Positions 1-5,181 of a stretch of DNA of 5,277 nucleotides are shown in pieces; the first letter of the stretch is position 1; each line of letters opens with the position of its first letter. A program made the position numbers and the translations under genes. The DNA is from Candidatus Magasanikbacteria bacterium RIFOXYD12_FULL_33_17 (GTDB taxonomy: Bacteria; Patescibacteriota; Patescibacteriia; Magasanikbacterales; UBA922). The notes beneath the pieces were generated by a model that searched no databases, had not been told where the DNA came from, and saw only the letters and a list, made by a program, of their open reading frames with translations. The DNA is taken from contig MFRB01000069.1 in the NCBI GenBank assembly GCA_001783255.1, positions 1 to 5,277 of the forward strand, read 5' to 3'.

Positions 1-26
1 AATAAATTTATTTTGAATATTTTGTT

Positions 27-662
27 ATGATATTAAAAGTTCCATTTTACAAAAATACTGGCGATGAAAATCAATGTATGCAAGTTGCAATGAAATGTGT
101 TCTTAAATATTTCCTTGATAAAGATGTTTCTTTGCAAGAATTAGACAAACTAACAGGACGAAAAGAAAATTTTTGGACAGCGACTCCTCAAATAGTATCC
201 GTTTTATATGATTTTGGTTTAGATTTAAAATTTTATTCCAAAGAAAAATTGGAACCATTTTTAGAAGGTGAAACATTTATTCGAAAACATTTTGGTGTAG
301 ATGCTGATAAAATTCTCAAATTCACAGATCTTCCAATAGTTATCAAAAGTGTAAAAAAATTACTTAGTTATGATTTATTTGAAAATAAAATTTTATCTAT
401 AGCAGATATTCAAGAACATTTGAAAAACGGAAATGTACCAATGGTACTTCTAGATCATAATAAAATTATAGATAAAAACGATTACTATCAAGGTCATTTT
501 GTCGTAATAACTGGATTTGATAAAGACAACATATATTTTCACGAAACAGATCAAGATAATACAGAACCTAACAAAAAGGTTAGAAAAGAAATTTTTGAAA
601 AAGCCTTTAATGCAAATGGTACAGATAATGATTGTGTTATTGTGTATGGGAAAAGAAAATAA
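27..662 (+). CDS. Papain-like / peptidase C39-like family protein, cytoplasmic
   Basis: A 211-residue protein that fits the papain-like C39-type fold. The N-terminus reads VPFYKNTGDENQCMQVAMK, which matches the family pattern of a VP-hydrophobic strand followed by the nucleophile Cys (C17) at the start of a helix. Near the C-terminus GHFVVITGFD supplies the expected His (H157), followed by a strand and the IYFHETD segment, where the third triad residue (usually Asp, about 16 residues after the His) is E173 or possibly D175. The usual oxyanion Gln ahead of the Cys seems to be Asn10, and the common CGPA motif is CMQV, so a non-proteolytic or altered activity is possible. No signal peptide or membrane segment is visible and no ABC transporter is adjacent, so a bacteriocin-leader peptidase role is unlikely. 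Only 26 bases precede the start, with no Shine-Dalgarno. The ATG at 27 is chosen because the conserved VPFYK strand begins at residue 5. The substrate is unknown. Confidence 0.72.
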   Translation: MILKVPFYKNTGDENQCMQVAMKCVLKYFLDKDVSLQELDKLTGRKENFWTATPQIVSVLYDFGLDLKFYSKEKLEPFLEGETFIRKHFGVDADKILKFTDLPIVIKSVKKLLSYDLFENKILSIADIQEHLKNGNVPMVLLDHNKIIDKNDYYQGHFVVITGFDKDNIYFHETDQDNTEPNKKVRKEIFEKAFNANGTDNDCVIVYGKRK

Positions 663-682
663 AATATTATAAAAAATAAAGA

Positions 683-737
683 ATGGAGGACGTAAGTTCG
701 CCCCGTTTACAAAACTTGGCGAACTTACGTTCACCAT
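683..737. repeat. Long imperfect palindrome (20-bp arms) with a nested small hairpin
   Basis: The arms 683-702 and 718-737 are inverted copies. The inner 13 base pairs (ACGTAAGTTCGCC against GGCGAACTTACGT) are perfect, and the outer seven hold five matches, one G-T wobble and one mismatch. The 15-base centre contains a second small stem, GTTT-ACA-AAAC (705-708 with 712-715). It starts 20 bases after the stop of the C39-like gene. There is no T-run after the right arm, so it does not look like an intrinsic terminator. It resembles a dispersed REP-type palindrome, and might also block 3' exonucleases in the upstream mRNA. Copies elsewhere in the genome cannot be seen from here. Confidence 0.75.
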
Positions 738-758
738 GCCTATTTATTAAACTAAATT

Positions 759-787
759 ACAATCTCTTGTGAAGGGGTTGTTTTTTT
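759..787 (+). terminator. Rho-independent terminator overlapping the next promoter
   Basis: ACAATCTC (759-766) pairs with GGGGTTGT (774-781) as RNA: eight pairs of which two are G-U, with a seven-base loop TTGTGAA, followed by a T-run at 781-787. It would end transcription from the C39-like gene about 100 bases after its stop. The stem is only moderately stable, so the call rests partly on its sharing a layout with the clearer terminator at 2065-2097. Confidence 0.55.
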
Positions 788-795
788 GATATGAT
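767..795 (+). promoter_or_regulatory. Sigma-70 type promoter for the PDZ membrane protein / YdeI-family unit
   Basis: The -35 box is TTGTGA (767-772), the spacer is exactly 17 bases (773-789), and the -10 box is TATGAT (790-795), so initiation is expected near 802. The -35 box lies in the loop of the preceding terminator, and the terminator T-run lies in the spacer. The block TGTTTTTTTGATATGAT (779-795) is repeated without change at 2089-2105 in the other promoter on this strand. Confidence 0.7.
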
Positions 796-801
796 AAAAG
801 T

Positions 802-932
802 GTGAATCTTTAGCTAAATTATGAATTAACTTTTATTGAAAATAAATAGCGTAGTTTAGAGATTATTTTAACAAGTTAATCTATTAAGTTAGGCAAAATA
901 AATAATATCTTTCATTTTTTAATTTCAAAAAT
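802..932 (+). other. About 130-base untranslated leader of the PDZ membrane protein gene
   Basis: If transcription starts near 802, the mRNA has a leader of roughly 130 bases, against about 26 for the other two promoters in the window. The leader is very AT-rich. It carries a perfect 10-base palindrome TTTAGCTAAA (809-818) just after the predicted start point, and a second short one, TTAACAAGTTAA (868-879). I recognise no riboswitch and no small open frame of useful length. The palindromes could be operator sites or chance in AT-rich DNA. A weaker internal promoter starting with TTGAAA (836-841) lacks a convincing -10. Confidence 0.3.
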
Positions 933-1739
933 ATGAGCTGGAAAAATTTTATGTCATCAATAATTAGTGCTTTCATAGGAACTATCATTGGTCTATTAGT
1001 CAGTCTAGTTATTGATTCTATAATGTATATCAACCAACCAATATCTGGTCTTGTGATAATAATTTCTGTGCTTTTAGGTATTTATCTAGGAGTAAAATTC
1101 AACAAAACTAAAAATGTCTATTACTATATATTCAAACCAAACAAAATTAATATTATCTTAAGTTTGATTATATCATCAGCAACGTATTTTTTCTTGATTA
1201 TTTTTTATCGTGATCGAGATTTCTTTAATACAATAAATTTCGAAACCATTACTAATATACCATCTCTTTTACCAATAGCTATTATAATTTCAACGATTTA
1301 CTTTTACCCATTCAGCGCATTAGTCTATTTTTTTTACAAAGAAAATAAAAAAATAATCCCAAAAAAAACAAAGCTTACAATAATAGCACTTTTACTTTTG
1401 TTTAATCCTCTTTCACTCTATTGGTTCACTGTCAAAAACATTAGGATGAATCTTAATAATCTTTATGAAACGTGTGGAGTAGAAGTTCTTAGTATATATG
1501 ATAAATCTGACTTAAAAAATTCTGGCATTTCTAAAGGAGATGTTATTATAGGTATTGATGACATAAAAATTTCCACTATTTCTGAATTAGAGACGTTCTT
1601 AAAAGTTATGAGCTCTACAAGAGAGGTTAAGGTAATTACTAAAGATAATATTTTCTCTACATATCCGTATCTTGATGAACAAGATCAACAATACAAATTA
1701 GGTATTAAAATCAATCAAAAAATGTGCGAAAAAAAATAA
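933..1739 (+). CDS. Multi-pass membrane protein with C-terminal PDZ domain
   Basis: A 268-residue protein with two parts. The first about 167 residues hold five hydrophobic segments at roughly 9-31, 37-55, 72-92, 111-135 and 147-167. The rest is soluble and looks like a bacterial PDZ domain: CGVEVLSIYDKSDLKNSGIS (181-200), then the diagnostic GDVIIGIDD (202-210), then an ISELETFLKVM helix and a closing strand near 255-262. Bacterial PDZ domains of this kind usually bind C-terminal tails or guide substrates to membrane or periplasmic proteases (site-2 protease, DegP and Ctp families). Here no HExxH, Ser-His-Asp or Ser-Lys catalytic motif is seen, so it is probably a scaffold or regulator, not a protease. 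With five helices and an inside N-terminus, the PDZ part would lie outside the membrane. The start has no Shine-Dalgarno; Met7 is an alternative. It likely shares a transcript with the YdeI-family gene 39 bases downstream. Confidence 0.75.
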   Translation: MSWKNFMSSIISAFIGTIIGLLVSLVIDSIMYINQPISGLVIIISVLLGIYLGVKFNKTKNVYYYIFKPNKINIILSLIISSATYFFLIIFYRDRDFFNTINFETITNIPSLLPIAIIISTIYFYPFSALVYFFYKENKKIIPKKTKLTIIALLLLFNPLSLYWFTVKNIRMNLNNLYETCGVEVLSIYDKSDLKNSGISKGDVIIGIDDIKISTISELETFLKVMSSTREVKVITKDNIFSTYPYLDEQDQQYKLGIKINQKMCEKK

Positions 1740-1778
1740 TTTTTAATATTCACTTTTAAAGATTATTACCAAAAACAT

Positions 1779-2057
1779 ATGCCCAAAAAACAAATCACCA
1801 CTTCTACACTCCACAAAATACCGGCTGATTTGAAAAAAACCTTAGCTTCCAATCCAGAAGTACTTGAAAAATGGAACAGCCTCACTCCCCTCGCCCAAAA
1901 CGAGTGGATATGTTGGGTTACCATCGTAAAAAAGGCAGAAACCAGAAAAGAACATCTAGACCGCTTATGTACCGATCTTCTGGCCGGTAAACGCCGACCT
2001 TGCTGTTGGCCGGGCTGTACTCATCGCCGACCAAGCGCCAAAAAATATTTTAAATAA
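1779..2057 (+). CDS. Short YdeI/OmpD-associated (OmdA) family protein
   Basis: A 92-residue protein matching the C-terminal module of the YdeI/OmpD-associated family (Pfam OmdA, PF13376). The recognisable order is IPADLKKTLASNPEVLEKWN (14-33), LTPLAQNEWICWV (35-47), a KKAETRKEHLDRL helix (51-63) and the tail GKRRPCCWPGCTHR (70-83). Full-length YdeI proteins are longer, but this short stand-alone form ending in a Cys-rich PCCWPGC tail belongs to the same family. The biochemical role is not established; the family name comes from association with porins and peptide resistance in enterobacteria. The two Cys-containing pairs could bind metal. Base composition is odd: positions 1801-2040 contain 116 G+C of 240 (48%, hand count), against about 22-28% in sampled lines of neighbouring genes, and codons such as CGC, CGG-like and GGC cluster in the tail. 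This suggests recent acquisition. No Shine-Dalgarno is seen. It is probably cotranscribed with the PDZ gene. Confidence 0.82.
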   Translation: MPKKQITTSTLHKIPADLKKTLASNPEVLEKWNSLTPLAQNEWICWVTIVKKAETRKEHLDRLCTDLLAGKRRPCCWPGCTHRRPSAKKYFK

Positions 2058-2064
2058 ACAATAC

Positions 2065-2097
2065 AAAAACAGTGTATTGAAAAGTCGCTGTTTTTTT
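2065..2097 (+). terminator. Rho-independent terminator of the PDZ/YdeI unit, overlapping the next promoter
   Basis: AAAAACAGTG (2065-2074) pairs with CGCTGTTTTT (2086-2095), ten pairs with one G-U, around an 11-base loop, and the right arm runs into seven T (2091-2097). It begins eight bases after the YdeI-family stop, the usual place for an intrinsic terminator. Confidence 0.75.
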
Positions 2098-2105
2098 GAT
2101 ATGAT
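2077..2105 (+). promoter_or_regulatory. Sigma-70 type promoter for the asparaginase-domain / DUF4870-like unit
   Basis: The -35 box TTGAAA (2077-2082) sits in the loop of the preceding terminator. The spacer is 17 bases (2083-2099) and includes the terminator T-run. The -10 box is TATGAT (2100-2105). Predicted initiation near 2112 gives a leader of about 26 bases to the ATG at 2138. Spacing and the 17-base block up to the -10 are identical to those of the promoter at 767-795. Confidence 0.78.
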
Positions 2106-2137
2106 TGTAATATGAATTTATAATTGTTTTAAATATT

Positions 2138-2656
2138 ATGACACAAAAAAATACAATCCATTTCATTATAACTGGTGGCACAATAGATTCTTTTTATAAT
2201 GGTGTAAAAGATACAGTAGACACTTTGAAAGAATCATCAATACCAGCCTATATAAAAAGTCTGAAACTCCACGAAAAAACAGAGTTTACAACCATTTGTA
2301 TGAAAGATAGTAGAGCTTTGAAAAAAAGTGATCTTGCAAACGTATTGAAAGAAATTAAAAAAAGTCCTCACAAAAAATTTATTGTGACCCACGGAACCTA
2401 TACCATGCCAGACACAGCACGCTATTTAGATGCAAATCTTGGTAAACATAATAAAATTATTATTTTTACAGGTAGTATGATTCCACTCCTTGGGTTTTCA
2501 CCATCTGATGCCCCATTTAATCTAGGTTATTCTATTGCAAAAATTCATGAGCTAAAACCAGGTATTTATGTTTGTATGAATGGAAAAATATTCAATCCAA
2601 CAGAAGTAATCAAATTTCTCTACGAAGGAAGATTTGTATCCGTTTTTAGCAAATAA
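2138..2656 (+). CDS. Short asparaginase-domain protein (N-terminal domain only)
   Basis: A 172-residue protein of the asparaginase/glutaminase family (PF00710). The first motif is IITGGTIDS (10-18) with the nucleophile Thr at T12. The second is VTHGTYTMPDTA (83-94), aligning with the family HGTDTMxET. The third is TGSMIPLLGFSPSDAPFNLG (111-130). NGKIFNPTEVIK (148-159) places K159 where the catalytic Lys (162 in E. coli type II) is expected. Classical L-asparaginases are about 330 residues with a second C-terminal domain; this is the known short form with only the N-terminal domain. The Asp that pairs with Thr in HGTD (D90 in E. coli II) is Tyr88 here. That residue normally contacts the amino-acid substrate, so specificity may differ from Asn hydrolysis. 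No signal peptide, so cytoplasmic. It shares a transcript with the membrane protein 35 bases downstream. No Shine-Dalgarno; the start is placed by the TGGTI strand. Confidence 0.85.
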   Translation: MTQKNTIHFIITGGTIDSFYNGVKDTVDTLKESSIPAYIKSLKLHEKTEFTTICMKDSRALKKSDLANVLKEIKKSPHKKFIVTHGTYTMPDTARYLDANLGKHNKIIIFTGSMIPLLGFSPSDAPFNLGYSIAKIHELKPGIYVCMNGKIFNPTEVIKFLYEGRFVSVFSK

Positions 2657-2691
2657 TTTAACCAATTTTTTTATTTACTAAGCAAAAAATT

Positions 2692-3006
2692 ATGGAAATG
2701 ACTAACACTACAAAACAAGAAAAAATTGTCGCCGCATCAGCTTACCTCTTCGAACTTGGATATATAATATCATGGTTAACCCAAACTAATTCAGAATTTA
2801 CTAAATTCCATTTTGAACAAGAAAACAAAATAATAAAAATGATCATTATACCAGGAATAGTTATTTTGTTTGTAGGCCTTCTATGGGAAAGCGTCGCCTC
2901 AAAATTTTTGATATATACTGGTTTAACAATAGTAATTTTATCATTTGCACTATCAATCAAAGGTGCCTGGCACGCTTTCAAGGGAGAAAAAAAGAAGATG
3001 TTATAA
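2692..3006 (+). CDS. Small DUF4870/Tic20-like membrane protein
   Basis: A 104-residue protein with three predicted membrane helices, at about 12-29, 50-66 and 71-94. Between helices one and two it has NSEFTKFHFEQENK (33-46), which resembles the (V)RFHxxQ signature of DUF4870/Tic20-like small membrane proteins, and it ends in IKGAWHAFKGEKKKML, like the xxGxxxAxKGexxx end of that family. Function is unknown; proteins of this type are small helical-bundle membrane proteins without an assigned reaction. It follows the asparaginase-domain gene by 35 bases with no terminator or promoter between them, and is followed by a strong terminator at 3035-3069, so it is the last gene of its unit. Met3 is an equally possible start. 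No Shine-Dalgarno is visible. Confidence 0.68.
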   Translation: MEMTNTTKQEKIVAASAYLFELGYIISWLTQTNSEFTKFHFEQENKIIKMIIIPGIVILFVGLLWESVASKFLIYTGLTIVILSFALSIKGAWHAFKGEKKKML

Positions 3007-3034
3007 AATTTAACTACATCATTTAACATAATTT

Positions 3035-3069
3035 AAAACAATCCCGACTAAATATCGGGATTGTTTTTT
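3035..3069 (+). terminator. Strong rho-independent terminator, possibly partly bidirectional
   Basis: AAAACAATCCCGA (3035-3047) pairs perfectly over 13 bases with TCGGGATTGTTTT (3055-3067) around the loop CTAAATA, followed by a T-run at 3064-3069. It begins 29 bases after the stop of the DUF4870-like gene. On the opposite strand the hairpin also ends in TTTT, so it may help stop the convergent deacetylase transcript. Confidence 0.88.
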
Positions 3070-3120
3070 CCGCCCAAGGCGGATCCCTGCCTACCGGACA
3101 GGCAGGCGCCTTGGGCGGAA
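3068..3120. repeat. GC-rich nested palindrome of the type common between genes in Patescibacteria
   Basis: The outer arms are TTCCGCCCAAGGCG (3068-3081) and CGCCTTGGGCGGAA (3107-3120), 14 perfect pairs. Inside is a second palindrome, CCTGCCT (3086-3092) with AGGCAGG (3100-3106), around ACCGGAC. It lies between two convergent genes, 17 bases from the deacetylase stop and directly after the plus-strand terminator. Such nested GC-rich hairpins are widespread intergenic repeats in this bacterial group. On the minus strand the right arm is followed by six A-to-T positions of the wrong sense (AAAAAA), so it is not a standard minus-strand terminator, though as RNA it could protect the 3' end. Confidence 0.85.
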
Positions 3121-3136
3121 TGTTTTAATACAACAC

Positions 3137-4885
3137 CTAAAACAAAATATCTAACAAAGTAAAACCACTATTTGGAAAAATTCTCACTGTCGGATTTTCA
3201 TATCTATTATCAAAAGAAAAATATTTTCCAGCTTGTGTAGTTCTGGCAAAAAGATAGTTTTCTTTTATCAACTTTAGGGAACTTGCATTGTATTTTCCAG
3301 ATGGATAACAAAAAGAAATTACTGGTTTAGCAATTTTTTCTTCAATCATTTTCTTTGATTCTACTATTTCTTTTTTCTGCTTTTCCAAACTAACCAAAGA
3401 CAAATCCAAATGATTCACAGTGTGTGAACCTATTTCTTGTCCAGCATCAGACATTTCTTTTATTTCTTCCCAATTTAGATGTTCCTTTGTGTTCAATGTT
3501 GCATTAGTAATAATATAAAAGACTCCTTTCATTTCATATTTTTGCAAAAGACGAAAAGCGTCTTTGTAATGACTTGTATAACCATCATCAAAAGTAAGAA
3601 TCACAGCTTTTTTCGGCATTTTTTTCTTGCCTTCCAAAATATCTTTTACATCCCAAAAAGTCAGAGTTTCAATATTATTTTTTTTGAAATATTGCAAAAA
3701 TTGTTCCAACTTTTCTGGTGAAAAAGACAAATTATAACGAAGTTTGTCAGATGTATTAGCAGAAATATCTTCTACATAATGAAACATGAGTACTGGCAAA
3801 TAGGTATTTAATTTTTTATTTAGATTTACAAGATCAAAACTATCAGAATAATCCCTATCATCTTTTGCTATTTCAAAAATATAATTTGTATCAACACTTT
3901 TGTTTGCTACTAGATAATTTTCTTCTGCTTCGACCAAGACTCTTACGACAATATCTACATAAGCACCGACTACTTCTTTTTTGTCGCTAAAAAGCTGTAA
4001 TCTAAGTTTATACTCACCTAGTTTGTTTGGCGCTCGCAGATAAATAGTATCACGAGTATTAGTATAAGATACAATTTCTTTATCTTGTGAAAGAATTACA
4101 TTGGCTGAAGCCCAATCATCATCAGTAAAATTATAATCTTTACTGTCATCAGTTATGGCAATAGTATAACCATTCCAAGCAACTTGACTCAAATTTTGAA
4201 AACCCAAAATAAATGGAATTTGTTGAGAACCTTGTGCAATAAAATCTTTGTTACTAATCATTGACAATTTTCCACTAGAAAAACTAAGATTTTTTGTGTT
4301 AGTTGTAGCTACAACAGTACTGACTACTTGGCTAATTTCATCATTAGCGACAGGTACAATATCGCTAAGTGTGACATTTTCTACAACATTCAAAACAACA
4401 AAAAAATATCCATTTTTTACCCATGAATAATTGTTTGAAGCCAAATAAAATTTTTCTATATATTTACCAGGCTTATTTGGTGCTTTTAATTTCAAAGATA
4501 ACTCCCCTATTTCTCCAGGCTTTACCTGTCCATTTATTTTGGCAGTTTCATAATCACTCAACCAATTTTCTCCATGAAACACTGAACTACGATAACGAGG
4601 TTCCATAGTGAAAGCAGAAATATAATTTTTACTATTACTATCCCAAGTTTTGGTACCAATATTTTTGAATTTGAAAATAATATTTATACTGTCCCCTGCT
4701 TTGATTTGAATATCGTCAGCAACTGATTGGCTAATGTATTCAACACTAAAACCTTCATCTCTCACTCCGACATAAGGAACTGAATCAGCTTTGGTAATAC
4801 TTGGTAAAAATGAAAAGATTAATAAAAAAATAAAGATAATCCCGATATTAAATCGGGATTTTTTTAAATAAGAAAAAAAATGCAT
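3137..4885 (-). CDS. Secreted polysaccharide deacetylase (CE4/NodB) with two N-terminal Ig-like domains
   Basis: With the start at 4885 the protein is 582 residues. A Sec signal peptide has basic residues K8-K9-R11, a hydrophobic core at about 14-28, and likely cleavage after TKA33. Two beta-sandwich regions follow, about 64-167 and 216-317. Each has an NBR1/CARDB-like pattern: GDSINIIFKFKNIGTKTW opening the first, and a closing APNKPGKY or APNKLGEY strand. The C-terminal NodB domain starts with PVLMFHYVED (363-372) and has the CE4 motifs TFDDG (431-435, metal-binding D433-D434), SHTVNH (487-492, H488 and H492) and FCYPSGKYN (525-533). Members remove N-acetyl groups from cell-surface glycans or peptidoglycan; the Ig-like domains probably hold the enzyme at the surface. 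An upstream ATG at 4966 keeps the frame open, but a good promoter (4918-4946) lies inside that extension and the extra 27 residues would precede the signal peptide. No Shine-Dalgarno. The gene is solitary and convergent with its left neighbours. Stop is TAG. Confidence 0.9.
   Translation of the reverse strand: MHFFSYLKKSRFNIGIIFIFLLIFSFLPSITKADSVPYVGVRDEGFSVEYISQSVADDIQIKAGDSINIIFKFKNIGTKTWDSNSKNYISAFTMEPRYRSSVFHGENWLSDYETAKINGQVKPGEIGELSLKLKAPNKPGKYIEKFYLASNNYSWVKNGYFFVVLNVVENVTLSDIVPVANDEISQVVSTVVATTNTKNLSFSSGKLSMISNKDFIAQGSQQIPFILGFQNLSQVAWNGYTIAITDDSKDYNFTDDDWASANVILSQDKEIVSYTNTRDTIYLRAPNKLGEYKLRLQLFSDKKEVVGAYVDIVVRVLVEAEENYLVANKSVDTNYIFEIAKDDRDYSDSFDLVNLNKKLNTYLPVLMFHYVEDISANTSDKLRYNLSFSPEKLEQFLQYFKKNNIETLTFWDVKDILEGKKKMPKKAVILTFDDGYTSHYKDAFRLLQKYEMKGVFYIITNATLNTKEHLNWEEIKEMSDAGQEIGSHTVNHLDLSLVSLEKQKKEIVESKKMIEEKIAKPVISFCYPSGKYNASSLKLIKENYLFARTTQAGKYFSFDNRYENPTVRIFPNSGFTLLDILF
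4838..4865 (+). other. Terminator-shaped hairpin inside the deacetylase signal-peptide codons
   Basis: AATCCCGAT (4838-4846) and ATCGGGATT (4852-4860) form nine perfect pairs around ATTAA, and on the plus strand the right arm continues into a T-run (4859-4865). In plus-strand orientation this is a full intrinsic-terminator shape, but it lies antisense to the deacetylase and covers codons S10 to I17. Its stem core is the same TCCCGA/TCGGGA as the terminator at 3035-3069. In the sense mRNA it would form a hairpin about 25 bases after the AUG, preceded, not followed, by the homopolymer run. Whether it acts on antisense RNA, on translation, or on nothing is not known. Confidence 0.45.
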
Positions 4886-4917
4886 AAATAAAATTTTTTT
4901 GAAAATATAATGCTTAA

Positions 4918-4946
4918 ATTGTAACATATTTGAGTATAATAAACAA
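4918..4946 (-). promoter_or_regulatory. Promoter of the polysaccharide deacetylase gene
   Basis: Read on the minus strand: -35 TTGTTT (plus 4941-4946), a 17-base spacer, and -10 TACAAT (plus 4918-4923) with a TG dinucleotide one base upstream (extended -10). Initiation is expected near 4911, giving a leader of about 26 bases to the ATG at 4885, the same leader length as for the asparaginase-domain gene. Confidence 0.65.
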
Positions 4947-5027
4947 TAAAAAAAATATCTTGCCACTGATAAATAAAAATGTAAAATTTATTATATTAAT
5001 ATGACAGAGTAAAGGTTGATTCTCGTC

Positions 5028-5160
5028 CTATTAGGGGGAGTTTGTTTGCAGGTAGGCAAGTTAGAGGGGGTCCATCTTTGAGAAAAACGTTTTGTTATAC
5101 TCTGGACCTCCCCTTCAGCCAAAGGACTGATCCGCCTTGGGTGGAAACCCCTCCTAATAG
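5028..5160. repeat. 133-base multi-hairpin palindromic element with 16-base terminal inverted repeats
   Basis: The ends CTATTAGGGGGAGTTT (5028-5043) and AAACCCCTCCTAATAG (5145-5160) are inverted repeats matching at 14 of 16 positions, one of the two differences being a G-U pair in RNA. Inside are four smaller hairpins in series: TTGC/GCAA (5046-5059), a 12-base stem with ten matches ending in GGTCCA/TGGACC (5063-5074 with 5103-5114), TCAG-CC-AAA-GG-A-CTGA (5115-5130), and CCGCC-TTG-GGTGG (5132-5144). The composition is far richer in GC than the surrounding sequence. It looks like a MITE-like or composite REP element, or possibly a structured RNA. No clear target-site duplication is seen. The segment 5129-5144 matches the arm of the 3068-3120 palindrome at 15 of 16 positions in inverse orientation. 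Confidence 0.7.
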
Positions 5161-5181
5161 CGGTAGTGCATACAATTTTTA

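Noticed and set aside
450..737. Open frame of 95 codons on the minus strand
   Set aside because: It overlaps the C-terminal half of the C39-like gene antisense and runs through the palindrome at 683-737. The composition is a mirror of the coding strand and no domain is recognisable.
683..737. Intrinsic terminator for the C39-like gene
   Set aside because: The stem is strong but no T-run follows either arm. The terminator at 759-787 is the better candidate.
2742..3029. Open frame of 95 codons on the minus strand
   Set aside because: It lies antisense to the DUF4870-like gene, whose plus-strand product has coherent helices and family signatures. The antisense product has none.
3479..4608. Three short plus-strand open frames (3479-3721, 4248-4430, 4423-4608)
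   Set aside because: All are antisense to the deacetylase, whose minus-strand frame is supported by signal peptide and CE4 motifs. They have no promoter and no recognisable product.
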